Below are positions 25,876 to 33,666 of a stretch of 64,000 bases of DNA, piece by piece; positions within the stretch are counted from its first letter, which is position 1, and each line of letters starts with the position of its first letter. The notes beneath the pieces are model-generated. The model worked only from the letters and a program-made list of their open reading frames with translations, was not told the origin of the DNA and ran no database searches. Source of the stretch: Filimonas effusa (GTDB taxonomy: Bacteria > Bacteroidota > Bacteroidia > Chitinophagales > Chitinophagaceae); NCBI RefSeq assembly GCF_004118675.1, contig NZ_SDHZ01000005.1:186001-250000 (forward strand), written 5' to 3'. Made by a program: the position numbers and the translations under genes.

Positions 25876-26964
25876 CTAAACACGAGGAAAAACAAGAAGG
25901 CTGTGCTGACTGGCAGTATGCAGATCGCGCCATACCCTGTTAATGGTACTGTCTTTATCAGCTGCCTTTAATCCGCAATAAGGATACAGATCATCCGTTT
26001 GCTCACGGCATGTAGCTGCCAATGCCCTTGCAACACTGCTTAACTCCTCCAGCAGTTGCGTTTCTATCTTGTTTTGTTGCTGCAGCTGCCACCACGAATT
26101 GTCGATGGCTGCATAAAATGCTTCGCGTACGATCTCTATATTTTCAAGGGCCCTGTCAACCGCCATCTGTAGTAACTGCTGTTCCTGCCCTTTCTTCAAC
26201 GGCAGAAAAGCACTGGCCTCATCAATAAAATGAAAAGCCATGCCCGATATATTGGCCGCCAGTGTTATCTCCGCCAGCTGCAAGAACGGATAACGGTATA
26301 ACGAAGCATCGATATGAACAGAGGATGCTTCTATCGCAAAAGCCCTGTCCGGTGATACTTCCAGGCCATTAACCTCAAAAGCATGACTGGCGGTAGCAAC
26401 AAGGCCAAAACTATTCCACGTTGGAATGATTGTTACTTCATTACGGAAGAATGCAAAAGGTTTGATGACAACACTACCATCTGCATGTAAACAAGGCACG
26501 TCATTTTCCACGATAATACAGTTGGCTGTAAACACAGTATTATGAGGAGCGCCGCTTGCATGCCACCATTTGCCCGAGACTTTATAACCACCCGGAATTA
26601 CAGCAGCCGTACCCGTTGCCGCACCACTGCCCGCTAAACAGGCACGCCTTGAATCAAATACCTGCCTGGCCAGCGTTTCCGGCATAAATCCGCCAAACCA
26701 GCCGGCCCCCGCACATAACGTAACAACCCATCCCATACTTCCATCAGCCCAGGCAATAGCCTCTTCCAGCCTTACCACTTCAGGCAACGGCCGCATGCCC
26801 CCTCCATAAACCCCGGGAACCATCATACTGAACCATTGCTGTTCATAAGCCAACGTTAACTGCGAAGATTGAAGCATACCTTCCTGCTCCGCAAAAGCAG
26901 CGGCATTACGGATAATAGCAATCGATTCTGGTGCTAACAGGGTAGACGGGCGTATCTGTATCAT
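25876..26964 (-). CDS. Acyl-CoA-dehydrogenase-like flavoprotein
   Basis: 362 residues from the ATG at 26964 (MIQIRPSTLLAPESI); an upstream extension to 27033 is Cys-rich junk. The fold shows the N-terminal helical domain, the middle beta domain (GSGAATGTAAVIPGGYKVSGKW split, about 112-133) and the C-terminal helical bundle with HTASQHSLL. It is closer to the DszC/HpaB-like flavin monooxygenase branch than to true fatty-acid dehydrogenases, since the catalytic Glu of acyl-CoA dehydrogenases is not evident. Substrate unknown; it probably needs a separate flavin reductase. Confidence 0.78.
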   Translation of the reverse strand: MIQIRPSTLLAPESIAIIRNAAAFAEQEGMLQSSQLTLAYEQQWFSMMVPGVYGGGMRPLPEVVRLEEAIAWADGSMGWVVTLCAGAGWFGGFMPETLARQVFDSRRACLAGSGAATGTAAVIPGGYKVSGKWWHASGAPHNTVFTANCIIVENDVPCLHADGSVVIKPFAFFRNEVTIIPTWNSFGLVATASHAFEVNGLEVSPDRAFAIEASSVHIDASLYRYPFLQLAEITLAANISGMAFHFIDEASAFLPLKKGQEQQLLQMAVDRALENIEIVREAFYAAIDNSWWQLQQQNKIETQLLEELSSVARALAATCREQTDDLYPYCGLKAADKDSTINRVWRDLHTASQHSLLVFPRV

Positions 26965-27075
26965 ATGGCAAAGGTAAATACTATGTTCTTTTAGTAGCAC
27001 ATAACAAAAGCAACAGCATTTGTGTTTATACAACAGCTCAATAACGTTGAATTATTTATTATGTAATTTCAGGCC

Positions 27076-28257
27076 ATGAACATCAGAACGCTTATAACAC
27101 TATTCGCCCTTTGTACGGCAACACTTGCCAAAGCACAGCAGGTACCTTCAGGCTTCTGGCTCGGAAATACAACAGGCCCGCTGCCACATCTTACCTACGG
27201 CCTTGGTGAAGACCGCCTCGGAGGCGCTAAAATGACCTACCTCGATTCTAACGTGGTAATGTGCGTGGTGGATAGTACCCGTGATGTCTATAAGATCCAG
27301 CTGTCTAAAAACCACTTCGCCTACGCCCCAAAAACAACGATAAGAAGAAACGACTCTTTGCGCCCGCAACCTTATTATCTCTCCGAAAACTGGAGGGTGT
27401 TTGGCGACTCCCTATACGACTATGTCACGATTAACCTTACCGAAAAGCTTCCCTACCGTAGCATCCAGCAGCTAAGTCCATCACGCCTGGCAGTTGATAT
27501 CTTCGGCGCTACAAGCAACAGCAACTGGATCACACAGCTAAAAACAACGAAAGAAATAAAGAATGTTTATTACGAACAGATAGAAGACGATGTGCTCCGC
27601 GTGTATATAGAGCTCAAACATAAACAACACTGGGGCCATCATATCGCTTACGACACTATCGCAAAACGCCTCGAGATCCGCATTAAAAGACAACCGCCAC
27701 TAAACCTGGCCCGTCTTAAAATAGCCATCGACCCCGGGCACGGCGGCACAAATCGCGGCGCCGAAGGAGGCCGCTCAAACATCCTGGAAAAAACCCTGAC
27801 ACTGCAATATGCAAAAGTGCTGAAAGAAACATTGGAGGAAGCCGGCGTTAAACATGTGTTCATGACACGCACCAAAGACACCACTTTGTCTATGGCGGAA
27901 CGCGCTGCAATGCTCTTTAAAGATGATCCCGATGTCCTCATCAGCATCCACTTTAACTCGGCAGCCAGCGACACCGTAAGCGGCACCAGCACCTACTACC
28001 GCTATATAGGCTTCCGCCCGCTCAGCACCGCCATCCTCGACGAACTTCTCGAACTGAACCTGAAAAACTACGGTAACGTGGGTTCTTTCAACTTCGGACT
28101 TAACGGCCCCACCGAATACCCCAACGCCCTGGTTGAAGTAGGTTTCCTGAGTAACCGCGAAGAAGAAAAACGTATCCTCGATCCCAACTTCCGCAAAAGA
28201 GTAGCCGCACGCATCACAAAAGGTATAAGAAGCTGGCTCCTTTCTTTACAACAATAA
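27076..28257 (+). CDS. N-acetylmuramoyl-L-alanine amidase (Amidase_3)
   Basis: 393-residue periplasmic cell-wall hydrolase that cleaves the bond between MurNAc and L-Ala. Signal peptide MNIRTLITLFALCTATLAKA; an N-terminal AMIN-like beta region (about 90-200); and the zinc-dependent Amidase_3 domain (about 213-390). Zinc ligands are visible in IDPGHGG, in LEKTLTLQ (Glu) and in LISIHFNS (His), and the catalytic Glu in VEVGFLSN. A TAATTTCA element ends 4 nt before the ATG, hinting at a nearly leaderless transcript. It acts in daughter-cell separation or wall remodelling. Confidence 0.93.
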   Translation: MNIRTLITLFALCTATLAKAQQVPSGFWLGNTTGPLPHLTYGLGEDRLGGAKMTYLDSNVVMCVVDSTRDVYKIQLSKNHFAYAPKTTIRRNDSLRPQPYYLSENWRVFGDSLYDYVTINLTEKLPYRSIQQLSPSRLAVDIFGATSNSNWITQLKTTKEIKNVYYEQIEDDVLRVYIELKHKQHWGHHIAYDTIAKRLEIRIKRQPPLNLARLKIAIDPGHGGTNRGAEGGRSNILEKTLTLQYAKVLKETLEEAGVKHVFMTRTKDTTLSMAERAAMLFKDDPDVLISIHFNSAASDTVSGTSTYYRYIGFRPLSTAILDELLELNLKNYGNVGSFNFGLNGPTEYPNALVEVGFLSNREEEKRILDPNFRKRVAARITKGIRSWLLSLQQ

Positions 28258-28262
28258 TAGAT

Positions 28263-28293
28263 CAGGGCTGACCAAAACAAATGGTCAGCCCTG
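28263..28293. terminator. Perfect 12-bp hairpin between convergent genes
   Basis: CAGGGCTGACCA / TGGTCAGCCCTG with a 7-nt loop. No T-run follows on either strand, so termination is inferred from position between two gene ends and not from a full intrinsic-terminator signature. Confidence 0.6.
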
Positions 28294-28321
28294 TATCCAT
28301 AGAAACCGGAAGTCTCTTTTA

Positions 28322-28759
28322 TTATTTTTTCTCAGCACAGTTAACCATCCAGCTGATACCATACCTATCAACGAAGCTGCCGAAATAATCACCCCAGAAC
28401 ATATCCTGCAACTCCATCGTTACCTTGCCTCCTTCTGAAAGCGCATTAAAGATACGTTCCGTTTCTACCCGTGTATCAGGACTAAGATTGATAGACATAT
28501 TGTTTCCCGGCGTAGCAGTCATACCCCATGAGCCTACGCAGTCTGTACCCATGAGTACATGACCAGCCAGTATAGGTAATGCCACATGCATAACGAGATT
28601 CTTGTCCTTCTCTGCCAATGGAGGCATTCCTTCCATGACAGGTGCATCACCCATACGCATGATGCCGCCCATAAATTCTCCGCCAAAAATGGATTGGTAA
28701 AAGAGAAATGCTTCTTCTGTTTTTTCCTGGAAATTCAGGTAGGTGCTTACTGAGGCCAT
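28322..28759 (-). CDS. VOC-family (PhnB-like) protein
   Basis: 145 residues from the ATG at 28759 (MASVSTYLNFQEKTEEAFLFY). Vicinal-oxygen-chelate fold typical of the PhnB/glyoxalase-like branch: paired beta-alpha-beta modules with FYQSIFGGEF near the N-terminus and MFWGDYFGSFVDRYGISWMV near the C-terminus. These cytoplasmic proteins are often annotated as glyoxalase or 3-demethylubiquinone methyltransferase-like, but function is rarely known. The upstream frame to 28900 overlaps the regulator gene and lacks homologous character. It is 100 bp downstream of the PAS-LuxR gene. Confidence 0.85.
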   Translation of the reverse strand: MASVSTYLNFQEKTEEAFLFYQSIFGGEFMGGIMRMGDAPVMEGMPPLAEKDKNLVMHVALPILAGHVLMGTDCVGSWGMTATPGNNMSINLSPDTRVETERIFNALSEGGKVTMELQDMFWGDYFGSFVDRYGISWMVNCAEKK

Positions 28760-28859
28760 AATATTGTGTTTGTGTGTTTTGAATAATCCAAAATTAGCCC
28801 CGCACAAACACATCCCGATAGGGCGAAAAAGACAAAAAAAGGGGTAATTACGACAGCTT

Positions 28860-29648
28860 TTATACCCAACCCTCCCGGAGTGCAAAAGCCACCAGTTCAA
28901 CAGAATTATTGAGCCCGGCTTTTCTCAGTATATTTTTACGATGGCGGTCAACAGTTTGATAACTGATATACAATATTGCCGCAATTTCGCGGCTCGTCTT
29001 ACCCTGAGCCAGCAGTTGTACGATCTCTTTCTCACGGCGTGTAAACATCTCCTTTGCACGCAAGCTCAAAGATTGTCCCATTCTGTAATTATGAAAACTG
29101 GGTTCTCCTTCCAGCCCAATAAAAGAGAGCGAAGAACCATTCTCGCGCTTTAAATGGCTAATATCAGTATGCACCCCCATCACTCTTATAACTGCTCCAT
29201 CTGTATCGGTTTGAATAGTCGTTACCTGCTGCAGCAATCTTATATAAGTTCCATCTGTACGCTGCATCCGGTAATCATAACTTACTTTGTATTTCAATAC
29301 CTGCTCAGGACGTAGCCGGTTGAAAAACTCCGCTACTGCCGCTTCGAATTCTATAAAGTAAGTCCGGTCTTCAGGATGAATATGATCAAAAACATACGAT
29401 ACCGAAAATGCTTCGGGTGATGATAAGCCAAGCATTTCCATCACCGGCTCGCTTACAAACTCCATCTCCGAAGTGGGAATATTGAGAATGTAATAGTAAT
29501 GCTGCCCTACATGAAAAATGTTGATTAGCTTTTTGTGAATTTCCAGTTCAAAAGAAACAGACTCGTCTCCTTTGCTGCTTCTTGAGATTTTTTGCCAGGC
29601 TCTCTTGATATCATTATAAAGGATCAGTTCGTTTTCTTTTGCGGGCAT
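28860..29648 (-). CDS. PAS domain + LuxR-type HTH transcriptional regulator
   Basis: 262-residue cytoplasmic regulator. A PAS/PAC fold covers about residues 50-170 (YYYILNIPTSEMEFVSEPVMEM, then RMQRTDGTYIRLL and IQTDTDGAVIRVMGVHTDIS, each a PAS strand region). A LuxR/GerE helix-turn-helix is at about 197-262 (FTRREKEIVQLLAQGKTSREI and SYQTVDRHRKNILRKAG). There is no kinase or receiver domain, so it probably senses a small ligand or redox state directly. It is divergent from the coiled-coil/Sel1 operon, with a candidate operator dyad in the 116-bp gap. Confidence 0.88.
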   Translation of the reverse strand: MPAKENELILYNDIKRAWQKISRSSKGDESVSFELEIHKKLINIFHVGQHYYYILNIPTSEMEFVSEPVMEMLGLSSPEAFSVSYVFDHIHPEDRTYFIEFEAAVAEFFNRLRPEQVLKYKVSYDYRMQRTDGTYIRLLQQVTTIQTDTDGAVIRVMGVHTDISHLKRENGSSLSFIGLEGEPSFHNYRMGQSLSLRAKEMFTRREKEIVQLLAQGKTSREIAAILYISYQTVDRHRKNILRKAGLNNSVELVAFALREGWV

Positions 29649-29677
29649 GGGTTGGATTTGATTTCAATTTACAGAAA

Positions 29678-29697
29678 AATACCCATTTGGGGGTATT
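29678..29697. promoter_or_regulatory. Candidate operator dyad between PAS-LuxR gene and divergent operon
   Basis: Perfect 7-bp inverted repeat AATACCC / GGGTATT with a 6-bp centre. Its right arm overlaps the -33 TTG of the operon promoter, suiting LuxR-type control. Confidence 0.5.
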
Positions 29698-29727
29698 GAC
29701 TGCCATATCCCTTTGAAGGTACCTTTG
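29696..29727 (+). promoter_or_regulatory. Promoter of the DFW/Sel1 operon
   Basis: TTG at 29696-29698 and -7 element TACCTTTG at 29720-29727, 21 nt apart, match the Bacteroidota promoter layout. The ATG follows at 29765. Confidence 0.6.
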
Positions 29728-29764
29728 AGCACTATACATTTTCATTATTGCAACTCCTGAATCC

Positions 29765-31609
29765 ATGGAAACTTCCGGTTACATGGGGCGTTACCGTTAT
29801 ACACGTAAATACCCCGCTTTACGCTGCTCTTTGTTCTTACTGTTCTTGGTTGTCTCCGCATTAGCGCAGCTTGGTAGCCTCTTTGCACAAGGAAATCTTC
29901 CCGATAAATGGGCAGCAGCCGGCAATGTAGTATTAGCTGCTAACCCTAGACTCCTGGTTAAACCCAGCTATATCAAAAATGGTGGAAGTGGCGATGTCGC
30001 TTTTAAAATGGAAAACATCTCTGCCGATGGCAGTGAAATCAACTTCACCTTTACCCTCAGCAATGGCAATAGCTGGAACTTCAATCTTACACCACGTAAC
30101 GGAAAATCAGAAGTGTTCTATGGCACCGGCATCAAAAGCGCATCAGCCCTCGTTTCTGAAGTAAACGCCGAACTTTCCAGGTCCCACTTCTCTAATATAA
30201 CTGTCGATGGGCACCCGGTATCTGATTATACCGAAGCAAACAATTACATGGCAAACTTCACCTTGCCGGCAACTAACACGGCTTTAAACCCCGATGCCTT
30301 ACAAGTAAATTGTGAAGCATGGCAGCAAAGAATAAATGAGTTGGAAGAATTTAAGTCTTTGCCCAACTGGTACAAAATACGAATAGGCCTTACAACCAGG
30401 CTGGAGCAATGTAAATCTAACCTCTCAGCATGCAAGACAAAACTGGCATCTGCTAAAATACAGGAGAAAAAATCCACTGCAACTACTGATGCCGGCGATA
30501 AAGATTTTTGGGGCGAATCCTCGCCCTCCGCCAGTAAAACAACGGCCTCTGCTGGTGCCGGTTCTTCCGCCAGCTCCGGAATATCAGCAACCACCGCTTC
30601 CAGCAGCTCAGAAACTTCTTCAGAGGAATCATCAGGAACGTCCACTTCCTCTTCCGGTAGCGGCACCCGCCTGAATACCAATCCTGCAATCACCGAAATG
30701 GTAGCACGCCAAAACAGGCTCGCCGCATTAAAAGCTGAAACAGCCGCAAAAAATAAACAGATCGAACAGGAAAACTACGACCGCATGGTGGCCTTCGAAC
30801 AAAAGAAAAAAGAAGACATGCAACAAACCACCGAAGTCATCAACGGCGTAACAAACGGACTCATTGCTATCCTCAAACAAAACCAGGAAGCGAAACAACG
30901 ACGCCTCGACGAAGAAGATCGCCAGAGAGAATTACTTGCCCAACAGCAGGAAGCCGCCAGGCAGAAAGAACTCGCAAAAGAGCAAAACATCCAAATGCGT
31001 ACAACCCTGTTCGCTGAATTTAAACCAAAAGAAATCCCGCTTAGCTCTTCACCCGAAAAAGCTAATCAACTCTTCTATTTCATTTATGCCTACGACGCCG
31101 CAAATGTCCGCCAGGATAATATTACAGTCTTTATCTCCAACGTCTTCGAAATAGGCCGCTATGCCGATGGCACCTGGCCTTTCAGGAATACCATCAGTAC
31201 TGAAATAAAATCATTGACTCCTTTCAGCGAAACCATGCACGGCTACTACTACAGCCGTGAAGACGCTGAAAAAATGAGACAGTCGTTTACCGAAATGCTG
31301 CAGGCTAACAATGGAGTCTCCATAAAAGAAGTTAGCTACAAAGGAAAACCAGCAGCTGCAAACGCAGGTACAACAGCCGATTTCTGGGATACCGGCAAAT
31401 CAAAAACCTCAGCAGGAGAAAATGCTAACAGCACCAAATCCTCCACAGAAAAAAGTGCCGCAACAAAACCCGCTGCCGCCAAAACAGGAACAACACAACA
31501 GGCATCAAAACTCGCATCACCAAAGAAAACAGGCGACTTCTGGGGCGAATCTGCTAAGCCGGCAAAAAAAGATTCCGCAACAAAAAAGAAATCCGATTTC
31601 TGGGACTGA
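29765..31609 (+). CDS. Secreted coiled-coil protein with four DFW motifs, unknown function
   Basis: 614 residues; not recognised. N-terminal signal segment (about 20-42, ending SLFAQ). A beta-rich domain (about 45-175) is followed by a short Cys-containing helical hairpin, a Ser/Thr-rich linker (about 250-300), a charged coiled coil (about 305-410), an alpha/beta domain (about 412-525) and a Lys/Ala/Thr-rich tail. The tripeptide DFW followed by G or D occurs at 247, 539, 591 and 611, always in the flexible linkers; the last one forms the C-terminus (SDFWD). This pattern suggests a short binding motif. It lies 12 bp upstream of the first Sel1 gene, so they are probably cotranscribed. Confidence 0.75.
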   Translation: METSGYMGRYRYTRKYPALRCSLFLLFLVVSALAQLGSLFAQGNLPDKWAAAGNVVLAANPRLLVKPSYIKNGGSGDVAFKMENISADGSEINFTFTLSNGNSWNFNLTPRNGKSEVFYGTGIKSASALVSEVNAELSRSHFSNITVDGHPVSDYTEANNYMANFTLPATNTALNPDALQVNCEAWQQRINELEEFKSLPNWYKIRIGLTTRLEQCKSNLSACKTKLASAKIQEKKSTATTDAGDKDFWGESSPSASKTTASAGAGSSASSGISATTASSSSETSSEESSGTSTSSSGSGTRLNTNPAITEMVARQNRLAALKAETAAKNKQIEQENYDRMVAFEQKKKEDMQQTTEVINGVTNGLIAILKQNQEAKQRRLDEEDRQRELLAQQQEAARQKELAKEQNIQMRTTLFAEFKPKEIPLSSSPEKANQLFYFIYAYDAANVRQDNITVFISNVFEIGRYADGTWPFRNTISTEIKSLTPFSETMHGYYYSREDAEKMRQSFTEMLQANNGVSIKEVSYKGKPAAANAGTTADFWDTGKSKTSAGENANSTKSSTEKSAATKPAAAKTGTTQQASKLASPKKTGDFWGESAKPAKKDSATKKKSDFWD

Positions 31610-31621
31610 TAATAAAACCTT

Positions 31622-33433
31622 GTGATGAAAAAAATCATTTATCTTATTGTACTATATCTTTTGAGCATAATACCTGTTCACGCCCAGACTGCTCTCGCCA
31701 AACTAAAGTTCGAAGATGCAGAACAGGCATTCAACAACGGCGACTATAAAACTGCTTTAACCAACTTGAAAGAAGCTGAAAAGCTTTTTGGCAAAACAAA
31801 CCCGCCTATTCAGCACCTTCAGATTCTCTCCCAGGCAAAACTCCTGGAAGATAAAGATATTTTTTTTGATACTACTACCTTGCAGCTCTTCAATACATTG
31901 TACAAAAGCTGCCAGCTCTTCCTGCAAAAAAACGTCGATGACGAAAGGTTGATAGAGAAGTACAAAGAAGTGTATAAAATCTCCGAACAAATAAAATCTG
32001 ACTATCCGTTTGAGCGCATACAACTTATCAATGAATTAAAACAACGTCCAACTCCCCCTAATCTCTATAAACTTTTCATCATTTTTAGCGACTTAGACTG
32101 TAACGCTATCGCAAATTACTATAGAGCGCTATCTATAGAAAAAGGATACCTTCCTGGCAAAGTCATAGACCTGCGTGAAGATAAAGACTCTGCAAAAGCC
32201 AGAATCCTGTTGGAACAACAGTATAAGCCACTCATGAAGCTTGTAAGTGAAGGTGATATTTACGCTACACGCATTGCAGCCTTGATATATGATTCTGACA
32301 GTACGACCACAGTCGCTTTCGACCCCTCGGCCAATACTATCGAAAGGCAGCTGAAAAAAGCCATCGCAATGAACGAGAAAGCAGCAGCAGGCGGAGAAAC
32401 AAACGCAATGACATCCCTTGCATTTTTATACAAGTATGGAAATAAAATCGCCAATATTGCCATAGATACCAATAAGGCTTTAAGCTGGTATGCGAAGGCA
32501 ATGGAGCATGGAAGTATATCTGCTACAGCTGCATTGGGCATTTGGTATGAAAGGAACAAAGATTATAAAAAGGCACTTGACTTTTATCAGAAAGGGCTTT
32601 CCCTGGGAGGCTCAGCCCATATATACGAATGCCTGGCTGAACTCTATGAGAAGGGATTAGGAGTAAAACAGGATTATGCCGAAGCATTGAAATACTATAA
32701 ACTGGCACTGGGCCGTGGATCGGTAGTTGCTTATAGTTCTATTGGAACCCTGTATTATGGAGGCCCCAATCTCCAGCAAAATCTGCCTGTTGCAATGGAA
32801 TGGTATAAGAAAGGAGCAGAAAAATTCAACCCCTTTGCCATGTCTTGCATAGGATGGATGTACTTCAAAGGACAGGGAGTTGCAGCCGATATAATCGAAG
32901 CTGAAAAATGGATTACCAAGGCCGCCAGTGCCGGCAGAACCTTTGACATGATAACGCTTGCAGAAAACTATGCTCAATTAGGCTACAATAGCCCCGACTT
33001 CTATTTCTGTTACAAACTCGACAAATCCCGGTACGAAAAATATAAAATGCCTTTTACGCAGAATGATTCCCTGGCTGCTTCCTGGTTCATGAAAGCCGCA
33101 AAAAAGGGAGATAAAAATGCAGCAGCGCAAACCGGCCTGTATTACCTGGCAGGAGTAAATGGCGTAAATGAAGATGAAAAAACAGCTATGGAATATTTCA
33201 AGGCCAGCGGCGACACCAGCGCATATACAAACGCATGTTTTATCATTGGTCTCAGTTCACGATTTAACAAAACACTCGAACGTTCTATCTATTTTCTTAC
33301 CCAAGCTGCTGAACGCGGCCATAAATGGGCCATGTTCAACCTTGCTTACCGCTATAAAAAAGGCTTGGTCGAATACCCGAAAGATAAAGACAAAGCAAAA
33401 TTCTGGGAACAGAAATACAATGCTGTAAAATAA
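31622..33433 (+). CDS. Secreted Sel1-repeat (TPR-like) protein, copy 1
   Basis: 603 residues with a signal peptide (MMKKIIYLIVLYLLSIIPVHA; the second Met is equally plausible). An N-terminal TPR-like region (QTALAKLKFEDAEQAFNNGD) precedes at least six Sel1-like repeats across about 200-590, for example EALKYYKLALGRGSVVAYSS and AMEWYKKGAEKFNPFAMSCI. Sel1 repeats form solenoids that hold protein partners. It is a close paralogue of the next gene, sharing long stretches from the signal cleavage site to the C-terminus (FWEQKYNA). Probably periplasmic. It follows the DFW protein after 12 bp. Confidence 0.88.
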   Translation: MMKKIIYLIVLYLLSIIPVHAQTALAKLKFEDAEQAFNNGDYKTALTNLKEAEKLFGKTNPPIQHLQILSQAKLLEDKDIFFDTTTLQLFNTLYKSCQLFLQKNVDDERLIEKYKEVYKISEQIKSDYPFERIQLINELKQRPTPPNLYKLFIIFSDLDCNAIANYYRALSIEKGYLPGKVIDLREDKDSAKARILLEQQYKPLMKLVSEGDIYATRIAALIYDSDSTTTVAFDPSANTIERQLKKAIAMNEKAAAGGETNAMTSLAFLYKYGNKIANIAIDTNKALSWYAKAMEHGSISATAALGIWYERNKDYKKALDFYQKGLSLGGSAHIYECLAELYEKGLGVKQDYAEALKYYKLALGRGSVVAYSSIGTLYYGGPNLQQNLPVAMEWYKKGAEKFNPFAMSCIGWMYFKGQGVAADIIEAEKWITKAASAGRTFDMITLAENYAQLGYNSPDFYFCYKLDKSRYEKYKMPFTQNDSLAASWFMKAAKKGDKNAAAQTGLYYLAGVNGVNEDEKTAMEYFKASGDTSAYTNACFIIGLSSRFNKTLERSIYFLTQAAERGHKWAMFNLAYRYKKGLVEYPKDKDKAKFWEQKYNAVK

Positions 33434-33666
33434 TAAACCTCACATCAAAGTCATGACTATGCACCTACATAACGTCGCCAATGCTTTTAAACAATGCGGA
33501 ACAGTTGCCCATAATACATGCAAAAAACCAAACTAACCGCAATGGCTCAGTCAGCTTAAAATTGACCCGCCTTGCCCTATTGCTTTGAAGAAGCATAATA
33601 TAACTACGACTCCTGGCTGGACTTCGTAATAACTTAATGGTAATAACAAAAAATAAAATAGTGTGT

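Noticed and set aside
28263-28293. Perfect 12-bp inverted repeat as a mobile-element end
   Set aside because: It is a single copy between convergent genes with no transposase or target duplication, so a terminator-like hairpin is simpler.
33434-33666. Degenerate gene between the two Sel1 copies
   Set aside because: No frame shows Sel1 or other protein similarity; only ordinary intergenic sequence was seen.
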